64,000 nucleotides of DNA from an uncultured Coriobacteriaceae bacterium (lineage in GTDB: Bacteria > Actinomycetota > Coriobacteriia > Coriobacteriales > Atopobiaceae), in assembly GCA_902791035.1 (NCBI GenBank), contig CADAUA010000008.1, positions 42,699 through 106,698 of the forward strand, in the 5' to 3' direction. A program made the position numbers and the translations under genes. The notes below the pieces were generated by a model. It did not search any database, was not told the DNA's origin, and worked only from the letters and a program-made list of their open reading frames with translations. Positions 23,645 through 31,697 of the stretch are shown piece after piece; the first letter of the stretch is position 1, and every line of letters starts with the position of its first letter.

Positions 23645-24586
23645 ATGTTTGGGCTGAGGGGCAGGAACGCGGAGGAGGGCACTGGCACGCTTGCCTATGA
23701 GGAGCGGGTGGCGCGGCTGCGCGAGGCGCTTGACCAGGTCGATGCCGTGGTGGTCGGCGCTGGTGCGGGCCTCTCCACCGCCGCGGGCTACACCTACTCG
23801 GGAGAGCGGTTCGACCGCTACTTCGCGGACTTCTCGGCCAAGTATCACTTCGATGACATGTACTCCGGTGGCTTCTATCCCTATGGGTCGCTGGAGGAGC
23901 AGTGGGCCTTCTGGAGTCGGTTCATCTACGTCAACCGCTATGCGCCGATCCCGTCCGGCGTGTATGCGGACCTGCTGGCGCTCGTGGGTGACAAGGACTA
24001 CTTCGTCCTCACGACCAACGTGGACCACTGCTTCCAGCGCGCCGGGTTCGCGAAGGACCGGCTCTTCTACACCCAGGGTGACTACGGCCTGTGGCAATGC
24101 TCCAAGCCCTGTCATGCCAAGACCTACGACAACCGCGAGGTGGTGGAGGTCATGGTCCGGAGCCAGGGCTTCCGGATCGAGGATGACGGCTCGCTGGAGC
24201 TGCCCGATGGCGCGGACCCGGCCATGGAGGTGCCCGCGGAGTGCGTGCCGCATTGTCCCGTGTGCGGGGAGCCCATGAGCATGAACCTGCGGAGCGACGA
24301 CACCTTCGTGGAGGACGCGGGTTGGCAGGAGCATGCGCGGCTGTATACGGACTTCATGTGCGGGCATGCCTGGGGTCGGGTGCTCTACCTGGAGCTGGGC
24401 GTGGGATACAACACGCCGGGCATCATCAAGTATCCCTTCTGGAAGCAGACGGCGCGCAACCGCAAGGCCACCTATGCCTGTCTGAACATGGGGGAGTCGC
24501 TGGCCCCGCAGGAGATCATGGGCCAGTCCATCCTCATCGACGGCGACATCGCCCAGACCCTCCGCGCTCTCCGCTCCCTGGGGTGA
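23645..24586 (+). CDS. Sir2-family protein of the SirTM (class M) type
   Basis: 313 aa. NAD-binding VVGAGAGLSTAAGYTYSG and TTNVDHCFQRAGF; zinc Cys in WQCSKPCHAK and HCPVCGEPM. Where classical sirtuins have the catalytic His (HGS), this reads YTQGDYGLWQC, as in the macrodomain-linked SirTM group that ADP-ribosylates lipoylated GcvH-L. No macrodomain, GcvH-L or lipoate ligase gene is adjacent, so it appears solitary. A GAGAGGGGAAGGGCGCG leader gives the ribosome site. The function assignment is by family. Confidence 0.82.
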   Translation: MFGLRGRNAEEGTGTLAYEERVARLREALDQVDAVVVGAGAGLSTAAGYTYSGERFDRYFADFSAKYHFDDMYSGGFYPYGSLEEQWAFWSRFIYVNRYAPIPSGVYADLLALVGDKDYFVLTTNVDHCFQRAGFAKDRLFYTQGDYGLWQCSKPCHAKTYDNREVVEVMVRSQGFRIEDDGSLELPDGADPAMEVPAECVPHCPVCGEPMSMNLRSDDTFVEDAGWQEHARLYTDFMCGHAWGRVLYLELGVGYNTPGIIKYPFWKQTARNRKATYACLNMGESLAPQEIMGQSILIDGDIAQTLRALRSLG

Positions 24587-24607
24587 GACCTTCTGCCGCC
24601 GGGGTGC

Positions 24608-24675
24608 CACCGGGGTCGGAGCTTGTGTCACGTGGGGTCGGAGCTTGTGTCACGTGGGGTCGGAGCTTGTGTCAC
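24608..24675. repeat. Family A units
   Basis: Three direct copies of GGGGTCGGAGCTTGTGTCAC separated by GTG. A further copy at 24757-24778 belongs to the adjacent tandem duplication. Confidence 0.7.
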
Positions 24676-24852
24676 GTTCTTGGGCGACTGTGCCGCGAGG
24701 CGGGCAGTTGCCTACGGGTTGAGGCGAGGGCAACTGGTGCTTGGATGGCTGTCACGTGGGGTCGGAGCTTGTGTCACGTTCTTGGGCGACTGTGCCGCGA
24801 GGCAGGCAGTTGCCTACGGGTTGAGGCGAGGTCAACTGGTGCTTGGATGGCG
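24648..24852. repeat. 102-bp tandem duplication with internal hairpins
   Basis: Two head-to-tail copies, period 102 bp, each holding a family A unit, then GTTCTTGGGCGACTGTGCCG and a stem CAGTTGCC ... GGCAACTG (24705-24712 with 24729-24736). The copies differ at a few positions, which weakens the hairpin in copy 2. Confidence 0.75.
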
Positions 24853-24866
24853 GAAAGTCTACCCAG

Positions 24867-24906
24867 CCGCGAGTTGCCTACGGGTGCATGCGCAGGCAAC
24901 TCGCGG
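24867..24906. repeat. Perfect 13-bp stem hairpin with TACGGGT loop
   Basis: CCGCGAGTTGCCT at 24867-24879 and AGGCAACTCGCGG at 24894-24906 flank ACGGGTGCATGCGC. The TTGCCTACGGGT sequence is shared with the hairpins in the neighbouring duplication. A weaker relative, TTACCTACGG...CCGTGGGTAA, follows at about 24938-24963. The rest of this 609 bp convergent gap (to 25195) shows only family A remnants near 25055-25105. Confidence 0.7.
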
Positions 24907-25195
24907 CCCGTGCCTTGGTGTGGGTCCCAGGCTCGTATTACCTACGGATGGGGCCGTGGGTAACTCCGTTTCGTGTAACCAAAACGGGGTGATATCGCCT
25001 GTTACCTGCTGCTGTTACCGTGGGTGACTCATCCTGGGATGGGGCACGCCACGCGTGACAGAAGGACCGACCTCGGTGACACCTCGGTGACAGAGGGTCA
25101 GACCCGCAGGTAGAAAAGGGAGGCCCGCTCGCGCGGACCTTCCCGGTCGTGCTATGTGAGTGCCGTGTGGCTCTGGAGCGAAACCTCAGGCTGCC

Positions 25196-26341
25196 CTACT
25201 CCTGGGAGCCGAAGCCGCCGCGGGAGTCACGGGAGTCGCGCCCGCCGCGGAACCCGCCACGGTCGGAGCCGCCGTGATAGCCACCGCGGTCTCCGCCACG
25301 GTCATCGCGCCCGCGGAACCCGCCACGGTCGGAGCCGCCGCGATACCCGCCGCGGGAGTCGCGGTCGTCGCGCCCGCCGCGGAACCCGCCACGATCGTCG
25401 CGGCCACCGCGATAGCCACCACGGTCTCCGCCACGGTCGTCGCGCCCACCGCGGAACCCGCCGCGCGAGTCGCGGTCGCTGCGCTCGTGATAGCCGTTGG
25501 GGCGGTCGTTGGGGGTGCCGCGATAACCGCCACGGTCACCGCCGCGGAAGCCACCACGGTCGTCGCGCCCGCGGAACCCACCACGGTCGCCACCGCGGTC
25601 ATCGCGCCCGCGGAAGCCACCACGGTCGCCGCCGCGGTCGTCGCGCCCGCGGAACCCGCCACGGTCGTCGCGCCCGCCGCGGAACCCGCCACGGTCGTCG
25701 CGCCCGCCGCGCTCGTCGCGGCGCTGCGGACGGGCGTTGGGATCCTCGCCCATGGCCACGAGCTTCTTCTCCACGGAGGCGATGGCCTTGTCAACAAGGC
25801 CGCCGAAGTCCTCGCGGTCCATCTCGGAGAGGTCGGAGAAGGGATCGTCCTCGGCTGCGACCTCGTCGATGTCGGGGGCGGCGGTCTTGCCGGCCTCGGT
25901 GAGCTTGATCACGGTCACGCGGCCGTCCTCATCGGACTTCTCGCGCGTGATGTAGCCCTTCTCCTCGAGCTTGGCCAGCAGCTCGGAAAGCGACTGCGGA
26001 CGCATGTCCAGCAGGAAGGAGAGCTCCTTCTGGGTGGTTTCGGGCTTGGCCTTGAGGAGGGTCAGCACGCGGCCCTGGCCACGCATGGGGTCGCCGAAGC
26101 GGCCATGGGCCTCGGACTGGTGCTTGTTGTAGCGGTAGAGCAGGTTGCCCAGGCGGCTCACCTTGCTGGAGAGGGGCTCCTCTTCCTCGGTGGCCTCGTC
26201 GTCGGCGCTCGCCTCGGTGGTGTCGCCGGGCTCGTCCTCGGCAGTCTCGGTGGTGGTGTCGGTGTCCTCGACCTCGGTCTCGGTCTGGTCGAGCTCGTCC
26301 TCGAAGTCCTTCTCGGTCTCGTCGTTGATGTTCTCTGCCAT
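25196..26341 (-). CDS. MarR-type winged-helix protein with acidic N-terminus and long RGG-repeat tail
   Basis: 381 aa in three parts. Residues 1-57 are acidic (Glu/Asp/Thr). Residues 58-170 form a MarR domain: KVSRLGNLLYRYNKHQSEAH, GQGRVLTLLKAKPETTQKEL, MRPQSLSELLAKLEEKGYIT and REKSDEDGRVTVIKLTE. Residues from about 205 to the end are more than twenty RGG/RDDRGGFRG repeats with Tyr/Phe, as in RNA-binding or condensate-forming proteins. The DNA of the tail is a degenerate minisatellite. Start ATG 26341 follows GAGAGGAACG. The fusion is not typical of MarR; the tail may bind nucleic acid. Confidence 0.85.
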   Translation of the reverse strand: MAENINDETEKDFEDELDQTETEVEDTDTTTETAEDEPGDTTEASADDEATEEEEPLSSKVSRLGNLLYRYNKHQSEAHGRFGDPMRGQGRVLTLLKAKPETTQKELSFLLDMRPQSLSELLAKLEEKGYITREKSDEDGRVTVIKLTEAGKTAAPDIDEVAAEDDPFSDLSEMDREDFGGLVDKAIASVEKKLVAMGEDPNARPQRRDERGGRDDRGGFRGGRDDRGGFRGRDDRGGDRGGFRGRDDRGGDRGGFRGRDDRGGFRGGDRGGYRGTPNDRPNGYHERSDRDSRGGFRGGRDDRGGDRGGYRGGRDDRGGFRGGRDDRDSRGGYRGGSDRGGFRGRDDRGGDRGGYHGGSDRGGFRGGRDSRDSRGGFGSQE

Positions 26342-26707
26342 GTTCGTTCCTCTCTTGCCGTCCTCGTGGCTGTTTTCGTGACGGCCTGATCGTGCGGGTC
26401 CCTGCCCGCGTGCGTGCCGCGTCCTGCGGCGTGGGCCCCTTTGGCCCGGCGGCTGCGCCCCTCGCAATTGCTGATGATCTCTTGACGTTTGGATTGGTGC
26501 TTGGCGCCTCGTGCCGCCCATAAGCTGCCCGACTGTGTGTTTTCCTGCGCCTGACCGGGGCGCCTTCGGTTTGAACCGGGCATCTGATGACGTTGAGAAA
26601 CTCTAGCAGGTACCTGATTAATTGACGAGCTGAATCGTTCGGTACCGCGAGTTCTACACGGGACTGACATATGGGGTGCAAGCTGTGGACGGTGCGGGTT
26701 GCGGACG

Positions 26708-26754
26708 GGATAGCGCGCCGGTTGCACCGGACCGCCTACAAAAGCGCGCTATCC
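26708..26754. repeat. Inverted repeat (family F) at the 3' end of the HD gene
   Basis: GGATAGCGCGC at 26708-26718 and GCGCGCTATCC at 26744-26754 flank GGTTGCACCGG. The right arm reaches into the last codons of the HD gene. It may act as a terminator for that leftward gene. Between 26342 and 26707 I see only an AT-rich promoter-like stretch near 26590-26670 and no convincing gene. Confidence 0.5.
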
Positions 26755-27273
26755 GCGCTCCTTGAGGAACTGGGCTTCCAGCAGGTGGATGCCTGTGGCG
26801 GTGCGGAAGAACTTGTCACGCGCGGAGATTGCCATGCGCCGGCGTCGGTCGGGGTCGTCTGGCGCGTCCTCGAAGCAGTTGACCAGGAAGTCCGCCTCCA
26901 CCAGGATCTGGTGGTCGATGTCGATGATTCCTGCGGTGTGATGGTGGTGTGCCACGAGCCAGCAGACGCGGTCGACCACGTCCGGCTCGTAGCCGCAGGT
27001 CTCGAGGAGCGGACGCGCCACAGCAGGTCCTAGCTCCTCCTGGTGGAGGCCCGAGGCATCTCCATAGCGGCGCTCGGACTCGTGGATGCCCGCATCGTGC
27101 ACGATTGCTGCAGCTTCCAGGATGTGGAGTGTATCCTCGTCCATGCCCTCTGCCAGAGCGATCGTACGCGCGAAGGAATGAACCTTTGTGAAGTGCTGGA
27201 TGCGGCGCGGGTCGCCCTTGTCGTAGTCGATCATTGCAAGTTGGAGCGCGGTGTGGTCTGCGGACATGGCCAT
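26749..27273 (-). CDS. HD-domain protein
   Basis: 174 aa. RRIQHFTKVHSFARTIALAE gives the first His, LEAAAIVHDAGIHESE the HD pair, and CWLVAHHHHTAGI a later His cluster, consistent with a metal-dependent phosphohydrolase (HD superfamily). Substrate unknown. ATG 27273 has AGGAGGACCCC upstream. It is divergent from the Crp/Fnr gene. Confidence 0.85.
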   Translation of the reverse strand: MAMSADHTALQLAMIDYDKGDPRRIQHFTKVHSFARTIALAEGMDEDTLHILEAAAIVHDAGIHESERRYGDASGLHQEELGPAVARPLLETCGYEPDVVDRVCWLVAHHHHTAGIIDIDHQILVEADFLVNCFEDAPDDPDRRRRMAISARDKFFRTATGIHLLEAQFLKERG

Positions 27274-27375
27274 GGGGTCCTCCTCGGTGGCGCGACGACA
27301 GAAGCGTATGCCGGTGTCGGTGGTGCGGGGGTCGCATCGCCTATGCTTGTGACGTTGCCGACACAAAGGAGAGCA

Positions 27376-28059
27376 ATGTCCGACACGACCCACTTTGACC
27401 TGCAGACGGAGCTGACTCGTCTGCCCTTCTATATGGACCTTACACCACAGGAGTGCGAGCTCCTGTCTGCGTCAGCTGACGTGCGAACCTTCGACAAGGG
27501 CACGGTACTGCACGACCGGTCCACGGAGTGCTTGGGATTGGTACGGGTGCTCTCGGGTCGGACGCGCACGACGATGACGTCGCCGGACGGCCGGGAGGTC
27601 ACGATCTACTCGCTGGGGCCCGGGGACGACGACGTTCTCACGGCCACGTGTGTGGTCTCGCAGATAACATTCGACTCCGCCATGGTGGCAGACGAGCGGA
27701 CCCAAGCCCTCGTGGTGCCAGCACCTACGCTGCGGAGACTGCGCGACGAGAACGTGTACGTGCGGTGCTGGCTCTACGAGCTCTCCACGAGGCGCTTCTC
27801 GGATGCCATGTGGACCATGCAGCAGATCCTCTTCATGCGGGCCGACCAGCGCGTGGCGTCGGGACTCCTGGACGAGTACGCCCGAACCGGAACCGTGCGG
27901 CTTGCGGTCACCCAGGACCAACTGGCAAGGTCGATAAGCTCGGCGCGCGAGGTGGTGAGCCGCGTGCTCAAGCGCATGGAGGCAGACGGGCTGCTGCGCG
28001 TGGGGCGAGGGTGTATCGAGCTCGTGGACTTGGACGGCCTCTACCGGGTGATCGGCTAG
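27376..28059 (+). CDS. Crp/Fnr-family transcriptional regulator
   Basis: 227 aa. An N-terminal cyclic-nucleotide-binding-like barrel (LPFYMDLTPQECELLSASAD, GLVRVLSGRTRTTMTSPDGR) precedes a dimer helix and a C-terminal winged helix with recognition helix SSAREVVSRVLKRMEADGLL. There is no Cys cluster of the FNR type; a single Cys at LTATCVVSQ corresponds to the position seen in several anaerobe Crp/Fnr proteins. It may control itself, the divergent HD gene or trxA downstream. AAGGAGAGCA precedes ATG 27376. Confidence 0.88.
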   Translation: MSDTTHFDLQTELTRLPFYMDLTPQECELLSASADVRTFDKGTVLHDRSTECLGLVRVLSGRTRTTMTSPDGREVTIYSLGPGDDDVLTATCVVSQITFDSAMVADERTQALVVPAPTLRRLRDENVYVRCWLYELSTRRFSDAMWTMQQILFMRADQRVASGLLDEYARTGTVRLAVTQDQLARSISSAREVVSRVLKRMEADGLLRVGRGCIELVDLDGLYRVIG

Positions 28060-28117
28060 GCGGTCGGTTGGGCAATCACGTGCTCGCCCAGGGGTCTTGC
28101 CACATGATTTGAGGAAA

Positions 28118-28132
28118 TGTGACACGGTCACA
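28118..28132. promoter_or_regulatory. Crp/Fnr-like palindrome upstream of trxA
   Basis: TGTGAC-ACG-GTCACA, a 6+3+6 palindrome close to the Crp consensus TGTGA-N6-TCACA, lies between the Crp/Fnr regulator gene and trxA, 75 bp before the trxA start. It could instead be a family A remnant, since those share GTGACA/TGTCAC ends. Confidence 0.4.
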
Positions 28133-28207
28133 GACATAGATGCGGCCTTTCGGGCATGATGTGGTTGTCAAAGAGAAGGGCGCGCCGCGCCCGGAGAGGA
28201 GAACGAC

Positions 28208-28525
28208 ATGTCCCAGAACGTCATCAACGCCACGTCTGCCACCTTCGAGCAGGAGGTTCTCCAGTCCGACAAGCCCGTCCTCGTGGACTTCTGGGCTTCG
28301 TGGTGCGGCCCCTGCCGCATGATGGGACCCGTGGTCGAGCAGATCGCGGACGAGAAGGCCGGCGAGGTCAAGGTCGTGAAGGTCAACGTGGACGACAACC
28401 CCGAGCTCGCCCAGGAGTACCGGGTGATGAGCATCCCCGCCTTCTTCGTCTTCAAGGGCGGCAAGGTGGCCAACCAGGCCGTGGGCGGCCGTCCCAAGGC
28501 CCAGCTCGAGGCCCTGCTCGTGTAG
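28208..28525 (+). CDS. trxA: Thioredoxin
   Basis: 105 aa, standard length. FWASWCGPCRMMGPVVEQIA has the CGPC redox site; the cis-Pro lies in YRVMSIPAFFVFKGGKV. A cytosolic disulfide reductant. The convergent arsenate reductase gene encodes an enzyme of the thioredoxin-coupled type, so the two products may work together. GGAGAGGAG precedes ATG 28208. Confidence 0.95.
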   Translation: MSQNVINATSATFEQEVLQSDKPVLVDFWASWCGPCRMMGPVVEQIADEKAGEVKVVKVNVDDNPELAQEYRVMSIPAFFVFKGGKVANQAVGGRPKAQLEALLV

Positions 28526-28560
28526 GCAGGTACCAGTTCGCTTGCATCAAGCCTGGAACA

Positions 28561-28600
28561 GGGCGGCATGGGGGCAACCAGCTCTCGTGCCGCCCTTCTT
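28561..28600 (+). terminator. Hairpin terminator after trxA
   Basis: GGGCGGCA at 28561-28568 pairs with TGCCGCCC at 28588-28595 and is followed by TTCTT. It lies between convergent trxA and arsC and may serve both. Confidence 0.7.
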
Positions 28601-28622
28601 CCTGTAATACCTAGCCGTGGCG

Positions 28623-29033
28623 TTAGTCGTCCACGTCCCCGCCGATGCGGTCGGCGAGCTCGATGACCTTCTCGCGCACCTTCTCGAGCACTGTGAAGTA
28701 CTCCTCCTCGGAGCCGCCCGTGGGGTCGGGTAGGTCCCAGTGCTCCAGCCAGGTGGAGGGCACCACGGGGCACTCGTCCTGGCAACCCATGGTCACGACG
28801 CCGTCAACCTTGTCGGGCAGCTCCTCGAGGCCCTTGGGGTACTGGCCGCCCTCCAGCATGTCGATGCCAAAGTGGCGCTTCATTACGAGGACGGCGCCGC
28901 GATCGATGGCTGGCGCTGGGTTGGCGCCGGCAGAGAATGCCTCGTAGGCTCCGTAGGTGATGTGACGGGAGAAGGCCTCAGCCACCTGGCTTCGGCAGGA
29001 GTTATGCGTGCAGATGAAGGCGACGCGCTGCAT
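28623..29033 (-). CDS. arsC: Arsenate reductase, thioredoxin-coupled (LMW-PTP type)
   Basis: 136 aa. The P-loop FICTHNSCRSQVAEAF holds the nucleophilic Cys; VTMGCQDECPVVP holds the second and third redox Cys; EHWDLPDPTG gives the general acid Asp. This is the ArsC family that reduces arsenate and is recycled by thioredoxin. No arsR or arsenite exporter is nearby. ATG 29033 follows AAAGGACCAACC. Confidence 0.9.
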   Translation of the reverse strand: MQRVAFICTHNSCRSQVAEAFSRHITYGAYEAFSAGANPAPAIDRGAVLVMKRHFGIDMLEGGQYPKGLEELPDKVDGVVTMGCQDECPVVPSTWLEHWDLPDPTGGSEEEYFTVLEKVREKVIELADRIGGDVDD

Positions 29034-29180
29034 GGGTTGGTCCTTTCGCTGACTTCGATGCCGCCGACCATAGCACGTAAGATGTGAGTTCTCGCAAAAA
29101 CCTCCTATCTTGTGCCTATATCGTTATCTTCTGGAGAGCAGCGCGCCATATCCCTGCCAAGAGGGACATGAAGGGGACGG

Positions 29181-29495
29181 TCAGTCCGCGGGATCGTCGT
29201 CCGGATCGTCCCCCAAGCCAAAGCGGTTGCGCTGCAGCTCGTAGTAGCGGGCGTTGGCCTCCTCGCTCATGCGTTGCTCAGCCCATGCTCGGTTCTGGTC
29301 CAGGATGGCCAGCATCTCGTCCGCGATCTCCTCCGGTGAGGACGGTTTGGCCTCGTGCAGGTAGGCCGTCATGCGCTGCATGGAGGCCACGCCTCTCAGC
29401 TCGCCCGCCATGACCATGCCGAACTCCGCTGGGTAGCCAAGCTTCTCAACCGCACGGATCAACGCTGTCCGCGCCTGCTCGTGTTCCCTGTCCAT
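29181..29495 (-). CDS. Small conserved-looking hypothetical protein
   Basis: 104 aa, predicted all-helical: TALIRAVEKLGYPAEFGMVM, ASMQRMTAYLHEAKPSSPEE and AILDQNRAWAEQRMSEEANA, ending in an acidic DDPDDDPAD tail. I do not recognise the family. It lies 27 bp upstream of the next leftward start region, between arsC and the flavodoxin-type reductase, all on the minus strand. ATG 29495 follows ACAGGGAACACG. The 147 bp gap to arsC shows nothing I can name. Confidence 0.65.
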   Translation of the reverse strand: MDREHEQARTALIRAVEKLGYPAEFGMVMAGELRGVASMQRMTAYLHEAKPSSPEEIADEMLAILDQNRAWAEQRMSEEANARYYELQRNRFGLGDDPDDDPAD

Positions 29496-29522
29496 GTCGC
29501 TCGCCCAAGTACTGCCGGTGTG

Positions 29523-30140
29523 CTAGCGAATGAAGTTGGTCATGGGGCCGGTCTCGCGCTCGGGCATGCCGTACGTCTCGCGGCCGAGGGCGATCGAGCG
29601 CATGAGGAAGGTCATGTTGCGGGCCAGGTTGCGCATGTTGCGTAGGCCCTCCTCGTCTCCCTCCGCCTCGCCCGGCTTGCGACCGAAGACGTTGTTCCAG
29701 TAGTAGCCGGATGTCACGGGCATGCCCGAGATGGTGAAGTACTTGTTGAGCTCGTCGAAGGTGGCCTCAGTGCCGCCGCGCCGCGCGATGGCCACAGCAG
29801 CCCCCACCTTCATGGTCTTGTCGAAGTTCGTGCTGTAGAAAAGGCGGTCGAGGACGGCCACGAGGGTGGCGTTGGCCGAGCCGTAGTAGACGGGCGTGGC
29901 CACCACGAGACCGTCCGCAGCTTCGAACTTTGGTGCGAGCTCGTTGACGACGTCGTCAAAGACGCATGAACCAGCCGTGGAGCAGTGACCGCAGGCGATG
30001 CAGCCACGCACGGCCATCGAGCCCACACGCACCTCCTCGAACTCCACGCCCTCGGACTCAAAGGCCTTCTCCATCTGGCTGAGCGCGAGTGTGGTGTTGC
30101 CCTTTGCACGCGGGCTTCCGTTGATGAGCAGGACCTTCAT
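29523..30140 (-). CDS. Flavodoxin-fold NAD(P)H-dependent FMN reductase
   Basis: 205 aa. VLLINGSPRAKGNTTLALSQ is the phosphate-binding loop; GCIACGHCSTAGSCVFDD is a Cys-rich segment seen in the iron-sulfur flavoprotein-like branch; VVATPVYYGSANATLVAVLD contacts the flavin. Cytosolic FMN-dependent reductase with unknown acceptor. ATG 30140 follows GGGAGCCAACC. Confidence 0.88.
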   Translation of the reverse strand: MKVLLINGSPRAKGNTTLALSQMEKAFESEGVEFEEVRVGSMAVRGCIACGHCSTAGSCVFDDVVNELAPKFEAADGLVVATPVYYGSANATLVAVLDRLFYSTNFDKTMKVGAAVAIARRGGTEATFDELNKYFTISGMPVTSGYYWNNVFGRKPGEAEGDEEGLRNMRNLARNMTFLMRSIALGRETYGMPERETGPMTNFIR

Positions 30141-30333
30141 GGTTGGCTCCCTTCCGTCGTTGGTTGCAGGACAGGTTAGCACAGCCTCACCGCAGATGCA
30201 AGAACAACCGTTCGCAGAACAAAAGTACGCGTTCACCGTATCGGGCGACTGTCGTCTGACTCAGCGACTGATCTCGCGGATAGGATACACATGTTCGTAT
30301 CCAAGAACGACAGCAATGGCAAAGGGGGAGCCT

Positions 30334-31620
30334 ATGGAGGATACAATCGAGCTGTACGCCGCGACGGGGGAGGATCCTGTGGGTGACGCGAAGCTGCCGG
30401 TGGGCATCTCGTTCTTCGAGGAGGTTGTGAGGGGCGACTACTACTATGCCGACAAGACCCTTCTTGCACGGGACGTGCTTGCGGACCAGGCGAAGGTCAT
30501 ACTCTTCTGCCGGCCGCGTCGCTTCGGCAAGACGCTCAACCTGGACATGCTGCGCTGCTTCTTCGAGCTGACGCCGGATGGGCGGGACGTGTCGGGCCTC
30601 TTTGCCGACAAGGCTGTCTCACGCTGTGGCGACGCCGTTATGCGCCATCAGGGTCGTTACCCCGTGGTGTGGCTCACCTTCAAGGATGTGAAGTATCCCA
30701 CATGGGAGGGTGCGCTGAGAAACATCGCCCGACTTGTCCAGTTCGAATGCGGCAGGCATCGTTACCTGCAGGGATGTGAGGCATGCGCGCGGGAGGACCG
30801 CGAGGTCTTCTCGCGGCTGCTTGCGGGGGACACAACGGCTACGGAACAGGCGCTCTCGGTGCTTACCCGCATGCTGGCGGCTTACCACGGGACGCCCTGC
30901 GTGATCCTCATCGACGAGTACGACACGCCCGTGAACGAGGCCCTCCACTACGGCTACTACGATGAGGCGGTCCGCTTCATGCGGGTCTTCCTCTCCGGTG
31001 GTCTCAAGGACAACCCGGCCCTCTTCCATGGATACCTCACAGGGATTCTCCGCGTGGCCAAGGAGGGCATCTTCAGCGGGCTCAACAACCTTGCCGTGGA
31101 CACCGTCCTCTCCACCAGATATGCGCAGTACTTTGGCTTCACACGCAGCGAGGTGAGGGCCATGTGCGAGGAATACGAGGTGCCCGAGAAGTACGGCGAG
31201 CTGCGGGACTGGTACGACGGCTACCACTTTGGGAACCAGGAGATGTACAACCCTTGGTCGGTGGCCAACTACTTCCGCGAGGACCAGACCCCGCAGGCCT
31301 ATTGGGTGTCCACGAGCTCGAACAGCGTGATCTCGGACGTGCTTGCCCAGGCTACGCCCCAGATGCAGGAGACTCTGACATCCCTGCTTGAAGGAGGGGC
31401 GGTTGCTACGCGGGTTGACACCGGCGTGGCGTATCCGCGGGTATTTGATGATGAGCAGACGGCCCTGAGCCTGCTCCTCATGAGCGGCTACCTCACGGTG
31501 GCGGAGGGCTCGCGACCCAACTCGTTGAGCAGGTATCGCCTGCAGCTCCCAAACAAAGAGACGCGCATCGTCTATAAGTCGGAGGTCGTTGAAGCTATGG
31601 CAAAGCTGCGTGACAGGTAG
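30334..31620 (+). CDS. AAA-ATPase-like protein (PF09820 type), C-terminally short
   Basis: 428 aa. LPVGISFFEEVVRGDYYYAD and FCRPRRFGKTLNLDMLRCFF (Walker A-like), VILIDEYDTPVNEALHYGYY (Walker B-like) and YDGYHFGNQEMYNPWSVANY mark the family. Full members usually continue past LPNKETR into a PD-(D/E)XK nuclease domain of 100 or more residues; here the frame stops 17 codons after that motif (KSEVVEAMAKLRDR), so the nuclease is missing. Base composition is less GC-rich than neighbours. ATG 30334 follows GGGGGAG closely; ATG 30316 is the alternative. Confidence 0.85.
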   Translation: MEDTIELYAATGEDPVGDAKLPVGISFFEEVVRGDYYYADKTLLARDVLADQAKVILFCRPRRFGKTLNLDMLRCFFELTPDGRDVSGLFADKAVSRCGDAVMRHQGRYPVVWLTFKDVKYPTWEGALRNIARLVQFECGRHRYLQGCEACAREDREVFSRLLAGDTTATEQALSVLTRMLAAYHGTPCVILIDEYDTPVNEALHYGYYDEAVRFMRVFLSGGLKDNPALFHGYLTGILRVAKEGIFSGLNNLAVDTVLSTRYAQYFGFTRSEVRAMCEEYEVPEKYGELRDWYDGYHFGNQEMYNPWSVANYFREDQTPQAYWVSTSSNSVISDVLAQATPQMQETLTSLLEGGAVATRVDTGVAYPRVFDDEQTALSLLLMSGYLTVAEGSRPNSLSRYRLQLPNKETRIVYKSEVVEAMAKLRDR

Positions 31621-31634
31621 CACCCCAAAGCAAA

Positions 31635-31667
31635 GGGGCTCCGGGATCGCTACGACTCCGGAGCCTC
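31635..31667. terminator. Hairpin between convergent AAA and OPT genes
   Basis: GGCTCCGG at 31637-31644 pairs with CCGGAGCC at 31658-31665 around GATCGCTACGA. There is no clear T-tract on either side; its position suggests a bidirectional terminator. Confidence 0.6.
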
Positions 31668-31697
31668 GGAAGAACCGTCGGCCTGAAGCCAGCCGGA

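Noticed and set aside
28118..28132. Confident Crp/Fnr operator for trxA
   Set aside because: The dyad fits but shares its TGTGAC/GTCACA arms with family A repeats, so it was kept only as a low-confidence site.
30334..31620. Phage or abortive-infection defence gene
   Set aside because: PF09820-type proteins are widespread and unlinked here to defence genes; the nuclease half is missing, so no defence role can be supported.
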